Positions 42,007 to 52,754 of a stretch of DNA of 64,000 nucleotides are shown here, in pieces (the stretch's first letter is position 1; each line of letters begins with the position of its first letter). Both the position numbers and the translations under genes were made by a program. Origin of the DNA: Selaginella moellendorffii (Eukaryota > Streptophyta > Lycopodiopsida > Selaginellales > Selaginellaceae); the NCBI RefSeq assembly GCF_000143415.4, contig NW_003314302.1:933820-997819 (forward strand), given 5' to 3'. The notes below the pieces were generated by a model. It saw only the letters and a list, made by a program, of their open reading frames with translations. It was not told the DNA's origin and did no database searches.

Positions 42007-45000
42007 ATGGCCTTCAGGGTTGGGGAAAAGGTTTACATTTTGAATGGTGGGAAGAGAGTTGCAAAAGGGACCCTTGTGTCTATGGATCGGAACTTTGTTA
42101 TACACTGTCAAAGGCTTGGGGAAGGCAATGCTGCTGTATCAGTGGAGAATGTGGTCGCTATTGAACGAGGAGAGATGGTCGTCGGGGTAAATGTTGTTGT
42201 TGCCTTGAAAAATCTGCAGAAGAAAGCAGATGTTGGGGACAGCGCAAGTGCGACGCATGTTCCCTCCGTGGATCTTAAGAACCGTGCTACATGGATTCAG
42301 GCAAAGGTGTTTCTAAACAACCCCGAGGGGGAGGTGGTAGCTGAGGGCTTAGCCACAATTGTCGATCCAAGAGATGCGGTTGCTAATCAAAAATTGGGCT
42401 GGGATGATATTGGAGTTGCGATTTTAGAGGTTGTTGACACAGAAGAAAACAGTCTGACTATTGGAAGCATTGTGCGGTGGAAATTGAGGCACTTAGTGTT
42501 TGAGAATGTGAAGGATTCACAATCAAACACCACTACAACTAATGACAGAACATCTCTTCATGGGAAAAGAAAGTACACCTTCCTACAGCGCAGCCAAAGG
42601 GATCTGAGCAACAAACCGAAAAGGCAGAAAATGGCGATGGAGGTTCGAATGGTCTCGACAGTTGCTTGTTGCAAGAGGAGGTGCTGTCAACATGCTGATT
42701 GGGATGCTATTGAAGAGGAGAGAGTAAGATACAAGACATTGTCCTGGAAGGCAGCTCGCAATTTTGTGTATGAAGCATTACGGTCATCTGTTGATGCTTC
42801 AGAACATCAGGTGGGGGGCATGGTCTTCCAGAGGGGTTTGGTCTGCATAAAGGCATGGAGAATCATTTATGGAGTCCCTCGAACCACATTCTACAGAATC
42901 AAAACTAAGTTCGAGGAACAAAGGCTTCAACAGGCAGTCCATGGGAACGACGGTACGCACAAAACCAGGGGTCATGTTGTATATGGAGAGGCAATCTTCA
43001 AGAGGTTTGTCGAGACATGTAGCGAGTAGCAACCACATAAAACCCGCCTCTTGGAAGATGGAACTCAAGACACCCAACGAGTTCTCCCTTCCATGTATAC
43101 TAAGGGGGCCATATTGGAAGATGTGAATCGGGAACTCCAGAGTAATGGCTACAGGAAGCAGAGCCAATCTAGATTTAGTAAATTGTGGAGCAACAGGTTC
43201 AGGGATGTGAGTATAGGAAAGTACTCCAGCTTTTCAAAGTGTTACGAGTGCACTGCTATCAAAATGGCTTTGTCGAAGAATTCTTGCAGCGCTCAAGAGC
43301 GAGAGACGTTGGTTAGAAGGCGGCTCGACCACAACATCGAGTAGAGAAGCTGTAGGACTGCATATTATCATAACAAGATTCTCTCCATGGAGAGACCTGA
43401 CTCTTACCTCTGCATCATCCATGACAAAATGGACCAGAAAAAGACGTGCTTACCTCGACTCAATCCTGCCCCCAAGGCAATCTCTTCATCCATGCAGCTG
43501 CCTGTGTCTCTGTTTGGCATAATCGCTCATGGGCATGGTGCCTAGAAATATGGGAACTTCTTTGTACCTCTATGGGGTGGCGGGGGTGCAAACATGATGA
43601 TTGCGTCCCTAGCAAAACACTTAAGGTCTCTGCAAAGTGCGTAGACTGAGCTGAACGGCCAACCCTTGCATAAGGCCCTTGTCGATCGAACCCCATACAG
43701 GGTTCAGCTGGAGGAGGAGCAAAGGCTTGCAGTATCGCGTGGGGCCCCATGCCATCCCAGTGAATATGTTGGCCGTCAGATTGTAGGGTTATCACGTGAG
43801 GCCTCATGCCATTCCGACGAGGCTGGTCGCCCGGTGAATGCACAGCCTCATCCAAACGAAGTAGAATCTCAAGGAAGTTCTTGCGGCCGATGTGGCCTTC
43901 CACCCCATCTTCTGCTCCAAACAGACAATGCTGGCAGTGAGAACAAAAACATGTACGTCTTCGCGTACTTGGCGATGCTTGTTGCCAAAGGCATATTTGA
44001 AACGGTTACACTTGGCTTTCTCATGGTTGGGCACACTCATGAAGACGTCGATGCCATGTTCAGTCACCTAGCAGAGTCCCTCCGGCTATCCAATGTCCTC
44101 ACCCTCCCACAACTCTACGATGAATTCCAAAATTGCATCAAAGGCACTGTTGAAGCTGCACTTGTGACAGAGGTTCCAGACTTTAAGGGGTTTGTAAGAG
44201 GCTACATCAGGGACGAATTCGAAACGCTGATTGGCCGCTCCAAGCCTCTTCAGTTTCATTTCAGCATGCGTGACGGTGCTCCAGTGATGAGGTACAAGAT
44301 GAGAGAATGGGACACAGTGTGGCTGCTAGTGGATGGCATTGAACTCTTCAAGAGAGATCCCATAACTGGGGAACCTATGATTCCTCAGGGTTCCCCACGG
44401 CCGATGCACCCGGATGGACTCAAAGACCAGGAAAGTATAGTGGCCGGGATTAGACAGCATATTGCCTTCTGGAAGAGGGGGTTGGTGTTTGGTGGAGAAT
44501 CCTATTTTAAGAGGTGCAAGCCTTTGCTCGAATACTGGGAGAAGATTATATCTACTATCCAAAATGGGCCGGTTGTATATGAAGAATTGGAAGAGTCCTT
44601 TTGGCCAGAACCCAGAGCACCAGATAGTAGCGGAACAATGTCCTCTAGAAATGCAGTGACAGATAACGATGTTGAGGATCACTATTGTGGGCCAAGGAAC
44701 AAGAAGCCGGATTCAGCATTCAATCCAGTACAGGTCTGCAAAGGAATGGTCGTGCTTGTCAGACCCAGTAATAAAAAACAAATGATATGGGTGGGGCGCT
44801 GCATCACTGATGCAGAGGAGGACGCGGAAACTAACTCCTTCAATGTAACTGTGGAGTGGTTCAAGCCAAGTTCCGGATATATGAAGGATTGCCTAGAAAA
44901 GAGATGGGTGCTGAATCCAAGGGATCCCAGCATGAGCATATCGGTGGATAATGTTGTGCATGGTTGGATGCGGAAGCAGAGTGCCACCATCACCTTGCCA

Positions 45001-45133
45001 GACCATGCAAGAGATGCAGCAAGAGCATTCATAACCCGGGTTCAAGGTGAGATTCATTAATATTCCTTTACTAAGTTTCTAATATATTTTATTTCAAGGT
45101 GAACAATCCGAATCTGAATCAGAGGAGGCGTGA
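42007..45133 (+). pseudogene. TE2 transposase candidate (DUF7869-like), four nonsense mutations
   Basis: Homologous to the TE1 transposase from MAFRVGEKVY to the spliced tail (intron 45047-45098, TGA 45131-45133). TAG stops replace CAG at about 43027, 43342, 43543 and 43642. Codon 633, which is a stop in TE1, is CGA (Arg) here and lies about 16 codons before TDNAGSENKN. A 15-bp in-frame deletion removes residues corresponding to TVFDG. The palindromes at about 43737 and 43795 are translated in frame as SRGAPCHPS and SREASCHSD. Confidence 0.83.
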
Positions 45134-45725
45134 TGGCATGTGGCCCTTTGCACTAGTATATCTTAATACCGGTCTGAGAAATAGAATGGCATGTGCCCTC
45201 AGGCCTTTTACTAAATCACCTTTGAAAGAAATGCAAGCCTCTATGTCGTAAAAAAAAGGTACTAGAGAAATTCCTTAATAATATGAATGTTATTTAGTTT
45301 CATGAAAATACACTAAGGGTCAAATGAGTTAAATGACTTCTCCAGACTAGCAATGCCTCTTGCTACACCTTCACAATTAGATTCGTTAGAAAAAGATAAC
45401 ATTGAATAATATCTAAATGTTCTCACCATTAAGTTATATGTCTGGCTAATAGGAATGACGTTCATCTTGGAAAGCTCACCACACGCTCAATGAACAAACA
45501 AATAGTGTGTGCGCGCATGCCATCGCTCTTCTTTAGCTTCAGATTCGGCTTGTTCACCTTGACAATGAGATTTATTATACAACCAGATGGACTCAGTCTG
45601 GACACAAAGTCACCGCGCTAGTCACCATGCCCCAGATATGTCTAGCCCCTGGACAAAAAACATATAATTTCACGTCATTTTCAAATACTTGAAAATTTGT
45701 ACCTAGTCCCATTTTACTGAATAAA
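45134..45725. other. TE2 transposase-side subterminal region, no gene
   Basis: It contains three partial palindromes (about 45132, 45185 and 45510) and about 100 bp (about 45598-45700) absent from TE1. The terminal inverted repeat follows at 45726-45749. Confidence 0.7.
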
Positions 45726-45749
45726 TCCCACTTTAACGAAATAGAGCTT

Positions 45750-46371
45750 CCATGAGGCCCGCGTAGGGCCACGGTGTTCCGAAATGGTGTCCCAAAGTCC
45801 CAGACTGTGGAAAGGAAGAGGGGTAGCCCTCTGGTGTGGTGACCAAGGACACAGTCACACAGTGAGGAAGTCCTAGAGGATGGTGGGACTTAGTGGTCAG
45901 GCCGGTGGGCCTTGATCCAGTGGCAGTGTTGGCGAACACAACCAAGGACAGAAAGGGACTTGGTGGGGACCGGAACAGAGATATTGGGGGAGGCTGTTCC
46001 CCATGTCTATAGGCATCCTAAGGATGTTAAGGAGTGGATCTGGGATGATCCTTCATGGACGGATGACCCAGTCTTTGAGAGACGGGATTGGAATGCAAGT
46101 GGTGTTGGACCACCAGTGTGACCAAGGTAATTGGGCATGGCCTTAGCGTAACGGGCCGATACGTCGGTGGTACCTTGGGGTGTCGATCATGGGATCGAAC
46201 ACGTGGAGCACTTGGACCAAGTGCTAAGGTTGAGTGGCATGGATGCCATTCTCGGGGCTAGCAAGCCCCCAGTCCTGAGTTGGACTTATGGAGGTTGTGA
46301 ATGAGACTCCTCCAAGTGGTCGGAGGTGTGGTTAAGTGACTAAAGTAGAATGGAAAAATTAGTCGCTTATA
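45750..46371 (+). repeat. Element A 3' LTR, right piece
   Basis: Continues the LTR from the position equivalent to 15948 (CCATGAGGCCCGCG) to its end. The terminal CA has become TA (CGCTTATA). The TSD CTACA follows at 46372-46376. Confidence 0.87.
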
Positions 46372-46705
46372 CTACAGTCTTTTGCCTTTTCTTCTGCTTT
46401 TTGTCACGCTTTAGTTTGCATATGAGGGTTTAGCAGGGTATTAGTTTGTGCTAATTGTCCTTCTAGAACATCCAACCAAACTTTAAATGACCAAATTTCA
46501 CCATTAAACTCCTATTTGGAAATTTTCTCACTAGAGTGCTCCTCATGTAAGGATTCCTCATCCATAGCTTTTTGCTCGATTAGAAGCTCTAGTTTTAGAG
46601 GAGGTTCCATTTCTACCTTGGTTCTCTTATACCCTACTTTAGCCATCTCCCAGCAATCCGCCTCTATCCTTCGTTAGAATTAAAGAAAATGCTTTGATAC
46701 CAAAT
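46372..46705 (-). pseudogene. Gypsy-2 gag start and primer binding site
   Basis: The minus strand from 46702 reads TGGTATCAAAGC (PBS, iMet type, 46702-46691), then a short leader, then ATG at 46646-46644 with a charged N-terminus (MAKVGYKRTKVEMEPPLK). The frame is soon broken. It continues at 14717 on the other side of element A. The assignment as gag rests on its position after the PBS. Confidence 0.65.
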
Positions 46706-47872
46706 TATAAGCCACAAATATTTACTTTCCAATTTGCTAACTTATTTCATCTATTCGACCAACACTACTTTAGCCTTAGTTAAGTTCCCTTGCTAAAGTT
46801 CCTGCTTATTGTACCAACTCCTACTTGGTCCTACTTGGTTTCAACTACTCACTGCACAAGTAACAAAGTATTAGCCATCCATCCATAGACTCCTAAATTT
46901 TCTCCCAATCCCCTTCCTTGGGTTAAACTAGACTTAAGGTTAGGCTACACCTTCCACAAGTGCAAGCAACTAAGCACACCAAGCCTCTAGGTTTTTAACA
47001 TCCCTTAGTACAATAAAACTTGATTATGGGACCCTCTAAATCCCAAGCCTTGGGTGCATCACTTGCTTCAAGACCCCAACAGGAAACATTATGGCCTAAT
47101 AGCATAATATGGGTACCTCTACTCCTCCATTTCTATCCCGAAGGGAAGACCCAAGCCTCTAGGATGAAGCGAGGACTAATGAGCCACAAAGCACTCAAGT
47201 GAGGCACCACTCCACATGAGTCAGGAGCACTGCAATTGATTTCCCTTCTGGGAGTGGAAGTTGCTTTTGAGCACTTCCTTAGGTGGCCTCTTTAGCACCA
47301 CCTAAGTCCATGCTCACTCCCACCCAAGACCCCCATTCTCACCTCAAATTGATTTGGAAGCACCACTAAAGAGTTCCTTCAAAATTGGTTCTTGGACTTT
47401 ACTATCCCTATTATACTTTTGGAACCCCCTACAACCCCCTTTATGGGACAATCACTTTGAGCTTTCACCCCATGACCTGTATTAGTATTTAGACTCAGTC
47501 TCAGACTCGACCTCGGATTCGGTCTCGAACTCACTCTTAGACCTGACCTTGGACTTGGTCTCGAACTTGATCTCGAAGCTAATCTCGAATCTCGAACTTG
47601 GTCTCGAACTTGGTTTTAGACTTGGTCTCAAACTCAGTCTCAGACTTAGTCTCGAACTCGGTCTCGGACTTGGTCTCAAACTTGGTCTCGGACTTGGTCT
47701 CAAACTTGGTCTCGGAATCAGTCTCGATCTCAAAGTGGGTCTTGAACTCGAGCTCGTAGTTGATCTCGAACTCAATCTTGAACTCAGTCTCATCCGATGA
47801 ACTCTTTATCATTATGATTATGGTTTCAGGGATCCTTTAGCTTACGACACCTTGGGGAGTTGATTCCTTATA
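46706..47872 (-). repeat. Gypsy-2 5' LTR (antisense, 1,167 bp)
   Basis: It lies between the PBS and the TSD TATGG (47873-47877). It shares long blocks with the 3' LTR at 6063-8105. A hexamer minisatellite (TCTCGAACTTGG/TCTCGGACTTGG-like) at about 47480-47800 yields spurious open frames on both strands. Confidence 0.87.
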
Positions 47873-47877
47873 TATGG

Positions 47878-48106
47878 ATGTTAGATGTCAAGGGGAGATC
47901 ATCTGTTGCAAAAAGTTATGGATGGTGAACCTAAATACGAAGTTGAAAGCATTTTATCCTATTGTCAAAAATATGATGGTCACATTAAAGAATATTTAGT
48001 TAAATAGAAAGATTACCCATATTGTGAATCAACTTGGGAGCCTCTTTGTAATTTTACACATGCCAGTGAACTTGTCACAGAGTACAAGAATCATAATAAA
48101 AAGTAG
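47878..48106 (+). pseudogene. Gypsy-1 integrase C-terminal chromodomain
   Basis: The translation includes EVESILSYCQKYDGHIKEYL, then KDYPYCESTWEP and ASELVTEYK, a typical chromodomain of plant chromoviruses (aromatic residues and the W-E-P motif visible). One in-frame TAG lies at about 48003-48008. It follows directly on the pol frame ending at 6062 once gypsy-2 is removed. It ends with TAG at 48104-48106. Confidence 0.87.
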
Positions 48107-48575
48107 CTTTTGTAAATCTTTATAATAAATCTTATAAATCAATAAAGTAATACATTTCCATTAAACATATTATTATAGTTGATCACAAGTCCCTACCTCT
48201 CTCTTGTTGACTCAGTTTTCAAAAATAGCATGGTTGTGTAAATAACTCCATCTACTAGTTTATAATAGTTGTTTAAATCTTCCCAATGGAGTTGATTTAT
48301 GCTTAGGAGAGTTGGGCCTTTAGTTTTCTCTCTATGTCCTTATAGGCAAGGGTGTTCATTCCTTTGTATGCTGAGTGGTACTCGGAGGAACAAGGGTGGC
48401 TAGTTCTATAAATCATTTATTTGTCAGTGATGGCAATGAGTCTTAATGTTTTTGGATGTAAAGGAGAGGTAATTCCCCCACTCATTTAAGTCGGTGTGTT
48501 TCCCACAAAGTATGCTTTTTGTTAACTTTTAGAGTTGTTTCTTTGACAATTTACTAAACTAGGGCATGTGTCAAT
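48107..48575. other. Gypsy-1 3' region, no gene
   Basis: AT-rich 3' flank of the chromovirus pol gene. An LTR or polypurine tract could not be delimited. CAAT at 48572-48575 is the presumed 4-bp TSD of TE3. Confidence 0.55.
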
Positions 48576-50065
48576 AAGCTCTATTTCGTTAAAGTGGGAA
48601 TTGTCATTATCCCACTTGTAAAATAAGGTTTCCAAACCTTTATATAGTATATAAATATAATAAAATTCAACTGCATTGAGGCACATGCCATTTTATTTTA
48701 AACAAGGAAATGTCTACTCAATCACTTCTCCTCCCCCTGCCACTGCTTCACCTCTCTCTTCTCCTTGTCATCGTCGTCCAATTTCTTTCCATCCTTTTAA
48801 TATTGGCTCAGTTGCTCCGAGTCTAGGTGGAGCCCAAGTCCCCATTCAATCTTTACTTTCCCCTTATTAATAAAACAACTTCGTAGACTTCCAATAACAT
48901 ACTGTAACACTTCTAGTATAATGCAAATCCTCTCAAAGAATTGTCTTTTAATATTAGTACAATGGCATGGAACCCCATGCCATAATAAGTTACATTTTTA
49001 AATAAATACATGCCATCTCAGACTGTTATTTTTTGCCTCAAACGCCTATACAATAATCTTGGAATTTCATCACTCTCCACACTATCAGGATTTAAACCCA
49101 ATAGTAATGCCATCTCTTCTCTAATACGTCCACGCTCATGTTCAGTGGTCGAAGAACTCATCCGGTTGAGCAGATTATGGAGATGCGGATAGTGCTTGGC
49201 TAGACAATATACATGCCATAAATGATGACTGGTGTCTGTCCGATCAAATGGCTTCTAATATACCGTTCCATCTGCCATTTGGTTGATTTCTGCAGCCACC
49301 TCCTGGACTGGCCGGTTCTCTATCACCATCGCTCCAAGCCGTTTTGCAAGGTCCCCCAGAACATATGGTTTCTTCTCCCTAGTTTCCATACTGCAAGAGA
49401 TGGGGTGCACTGCATATGTGTGCGTGTTTGTTGCAGTTTTAATTGGCGAGTCATTGATGATGAGGATTTCACTTGACCTAGTAGTCCGGTTCATCACTAC
49501 AGCCTCTGGCTTGACGAAGATGGGCTTGCTACCCCTCACATGGACCATAGTCAAGCAATCCTCCTGCGTTAGGAGAAAGTCAAATGGTAATATTACTCGC
49601 GTCTGATCGTGCATCATCTATAGCAACGTTAATGCATTGTGGCGCATCATGGATGTCCAAACTCCTAATTGCAAATTGAACCCGGCCCTCTGTTTTAAGT
49701 GTCGCATGGTCATTATTAGATCCCGCAGTTTCTCCCGTGTGATTAATGTGAATCTGTCTCTTTTGACCAACTTGCGACCGCAGGCTTTGGAGGGTGCAGT
49801 GACATTCGAGGACGAGCCACGCTCATGGGAGAAAAGGACACCGTTCAGATCAAAAACGATACAGTACCTTCGCCGTGACTCTGAAATGAAATGCGTCAGC
49901 ATAAAAAATGGTACAAGTCAATTTTACCATCTACAATATTAGCGAATGGTGCTCCCGATGGTCGTTAAGAGGGTTTTAGTCGAGGAAACGTGAAGGGCGG
50001 AAATACTCTCCTCTGCAATGTGGGGTCAATCGCATCCGATGGCATGTGGGCACATGCCATTTCAG
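48576..50065 (-). mobile_element. TE3: third copy of the DNA transposon, FCP1-side end only
   Basis: It starts with the 24-bp terminal repeat (AAGCTCTATTTCGTTAAAGT...) and matches the reverse complement of TE1 from 30350 back to about 28860. It is interrupted at 50065/50066 by the 5' LTR of element D, immediately after a palindrome (50038-50061). If D is a simple insertion, the rest of TE3 lies beyond the right end of the window. Confidence 0.9.
49018..50065 (-). pseudogene. TE3 FCP1-like domain (C-terminal part of the fusion gene)
   Basis: The minus strand gives an uninterrupted start of the FCP1-like domain after the 47-nt intron: ESRRRYCIVFDLNGVLFSHE. This has the motif-I Asp that TE1 and TE2 have lost, and no TAG. 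Two later CAG codons are now TAG (at about 49618 and 49255). The DDSP position is NDSP as in TE1. The TGA at 49020-49018 matches the TE1 stop. The best-preserved catalytic motif I in the window is therefore in this fragment. Confidence 0.82.
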
Positions 50066-51826
50066 TGTGAGACACAAAATCCTTAGGCCCCAAAGTGGAG
50101 CCGGAAAGGGTGCCACATGGTAGTGGCTGAAGCGAGAGCCAAACGAGCGTAACACGTTTGGACCAAAAGCTCTGACTTGAAAAGTCAAGAGCGGGAGTGG
50201 AACTCCCAACGAAGTGCTCGAGGAACGAGCACGAAGCGAGCAAAAAGCGAGGCTCCAAAAAGGGACCCAAAAGGACCAACACATGACACGTGGAAGTGTC
50301 CGAGATGGACTCGAGTTGGAGTCCGAAGTGGAGTCCGAGATGGAGTCCGAGGTGGACCCGAGATGGAGCCGAAATGGAGTCCGAGATGGAGTCCGAGATG
50401 GAGTCCGAGGTGGACCCGAGATGGACCCGAAATGGAGTCCGAGATGGAGTCCGAGGTGGACCCGAGATGGACCCGAGATGGAGTCCGAGATGGAGTCCGA
50501 GGTGGACCCGAGATGGACCCGAAATGGAGTCCGAGATGGACCCGAGATGGAGTCCGAGATGGACCCGAAATGGAGTCCGAGATGGACTCGAGATAGAGTC
50601 CGAGATGGACCCAAGATGGAGTCCGAGATGGAGTCCGAGATGGAGTCCGACGTCGAGACCGAGACCGGGACTGAGACCGAGACCGAGACCGAGACCGAGA
50701 TCGGGACCGAGAACGAGACCGAGGCCGAGACCAAGCCCGAGCCCGAGTCCAAGTCCGAGTCCGAGTCCGAGTCCGAGTCCGAGTCTGAGTCCGAGTCCAA
50801 GTTCGAGTCTGAGAGGGTGAAAGCCCAAAGCGTTCGTCTCCCAGACCCTGGGGGGTTTGGTGAGCTCCAAAAGTATAGTAGGGGGAGGACTGCAATGGAG
50901 CCAGTTTGGCCAGGAAAGGCCAGTTTGGCCAGGAAAGGCCAGTTTGGCCCAGGAAGGCCGGACCCAGTGTTGGGTGATGAGCTGCCCACTAGGAAGTCCA
51001 AGACTAGAGTGAACACAGACCGACAAGCGGGGTAGCTTGGTGAAGTGTTCAAGAGCCGGCTCTAGTTCCCCCGGGAGATCGACTGGCCAATGCTCCCAGT
51101 CCAAGTGTGGGTGGCACTACCTACTTGGATACCTGGTGTGGCTCAACGGAACCCGCTCTAAGCCCATGGCTAGAGCACCCAAGGGCAGAAGGCGAGGAGA
51201 GTACCCAGGTGGCTCGCGTAAGGCCACGGTGTTCCGAAATGTTGTCCCAAAGGCCCAGACTGTGGAAAGGAAGAAGAGCAGTCCTCTGGGGTAGCGACCA
51301 AGGACACAGTCGTGTGGTGAGGAAGTCCCAGAGGACCGTGGGACTTAGTGGTCAGGCCTGTGGGTCTCGATCCAGTGGAAGTGTTGGCAAACACGGCCAG
51401 GGGCAAAAAGGGACTTAGTGGGGACTGACAGAGGGATATTAGGGAAGGCTATTCCCCTTGTCGGTGGGCATCCTAAGGATGCTAAGGAGTGGATCTGAGA
51501 TGACCATTCACGGATGGTTTGCCTAGTCTTGGAGAGCCAAGACGGTGATGCAAGTGGTATTGGACTACCAGTGTGGCAAAGGTGATTGGGCATGGCCTTA
51601 GCGTAACAGGCTGCTATATCGGTGGTACCTTTGAGTGTCAGTCATGGGATCGGACACGTGGAGCACTTGGACCAAGTGCAAGTGTTGAGTGGCATGGATG
51701 CCATTCTCGGGGCTAGCAAGTCCCAAGTCCTGGATTGGACTTATGGAGGTTGTGAATGAGACTCCTCCAAGTGGTCAGAGGTGTGGTTAAGTGATTAAAG
51801 TAGAATGGAAAATTTAGTCGCTTACA
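50066..51826 (+). repeat. Element D 5' LTR (1,761 bp)
   Basis: TGTGAGACACAAAATCCTTAGG...GTCGCTTACA, with minisatellite at 50298-50812. Followed by ATT and the PBS TGGTATCGGAGCTG. Confidence 0.9.
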
Positions 51827-52749
51827 ATTTGGTATCGGAGCTGTTCCTTAGTTCGACTTTTATTGGTGCTCAAGTATATCACCATTGATGTTGGCATTGG
51901 AAGGTCCTAGGAGGGGGCCTATCCTTGAGGAGTAGCCTATCGAGAGGACATGGCTCTCCACTCAAGTTCATGCGTGAACTTGGGCATGATGTGGTGGATA
52001 GAAAAGGGCCAATAATAAAACGACTTTGGGATCTTGGGAACAATATATGGTTTTCCTCAAAGAGTTGAGGATGTGATCCAGATGAGCGTTTGACTTAGCA
52101 AACTGGCTAATATAGTTGTGGTAAACAACTATAGTTGGGATCACGGGAAAGATAAAGACTCCAAAGCAATAAAGGAGTCACAAGATTATCCTCATATAGT
52201 TGAGGTTAGTGCTCATGAATGTGAGACCAGAAGTAATGACCGTGGGAAGTCAAATACGAAAGAGGACTCTAGTCCTTGAAATGGTAGCCAAGGCTACCTT
52301 TAATAAATGCTGGAACAACCCAAGGAGTTGGGGGTGTACTTAGAGATGAGTTGGTACTCTTATCACATGGACAAGTAGTCCTAAGGGGCAAAGGTTGCCC
52401 TAGAGAACAAAATCAAGTGTCAGAGTAACACTTGTGAAAATAGTCCTTGTGAATAGGATGTGAATGCAAGAAGTGTATTCCAGTGAGCAAGTGCCTCACA
52501 AGTAGGACCTTACGGGTCTGTGGATTAACCAAGTCCAAAACTGCTGGATGACTCAAGTAGAGTCAAGGAATGGTCCTAAAGGACTGATGGAAGCATTTGG
52601 ACTGAGGTGTGTAGTACCCCACGAAGGATGGGGGGGATCATAGGATCCAAGGATGAGAACAGAGGGTATTTCATCGATGGCAAAATGTGCTATGCTAAAG
52701 TCGTGGGAAGGGTGTTCCCAAAAGAAAACAACTTTGAAACAAAGTTGTG
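51827..52749 (+). other. Element D internal region, first part: no gene
   Basis: Homologous to 16571-17500 of element A. It ends at the TATGA target site (52750-52754) where element E is inserted. Confidence 0.8.
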
Positions 52750-52754
52750 TATGA

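Larger units (their letters stand above)
33894..45749 (-). mobile_element. TE2: second copy of the DNA transposon, inverted, right end deleted
   Basis: It is homologous to the reverse complement of TE1 18228-29883, closely similar throughout. The transposase-side end is intact (TIR at 45726-45749, followed by LTR sequence CCATGAGG). The FCP1-side end is missing: about 467 bp of the transposon and about 500 bp of the adjoining LTR (equivalent to 15449-15947) are gone. The junction at 33893 shares a single C. TE1 and TE2 therefore form inverted arms of nearly 12 kb around about 3.5 kb. Confidence 0.92.
14718..46371 (+). mobile_element. Element A: non-autonomous LTR retrotransposon hosting two DNA transposon copies
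   Basis: The 5' LTR is at 14718-16570, the PBS at 16574, the non-coding internal region at 16571-18227 and 30355-32766, and the 3' LTR at 32767-33893 plus 45750-46371. The 5-bp TSD CTACA flanks it (14713-14717 and 46372-46376). Without TE1 and TE2 it would be about 7.7 kb, like element E (7,649 bp). No gag, protease, RT or integrase was recognised in about 4 kb of internal sequence here or in copies D and E, so it belongs to the large non-autonomous (LARD-like) class. Its PBS and polypurine tract resemble those of gypsy-2, a plausible helper family. Confidence 0.9.
6063..47872 (-). mobile_element. Gypsy-2: Ty3/gypsy retrotransposon, heavily interrupted by later insertions
   Basis: The element has an antisense 3' LTR at 6063-8105 and an antisense 5' LTR at 46706-47872. 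It is flanked by identical 5-bp duplications TATGG (6058-6062 and 47873-47877). Its PBS is at 46691-46702 and its polypurine tract at 8106-8120. Removing the nested insertions (solo LTRs at 6655-7822 and 9129-11598, element A at 14718-46371) leaves a typical length for a Ty3/gypsy element. Coding remnants on the minus strand run in the order gag start (46644), zinc knuckle (about 13880), RNase H (12678-12475), integrase (12144-11956), integrase C-terminus (about 9100-8800). All are broken. Confidence 0.88.
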
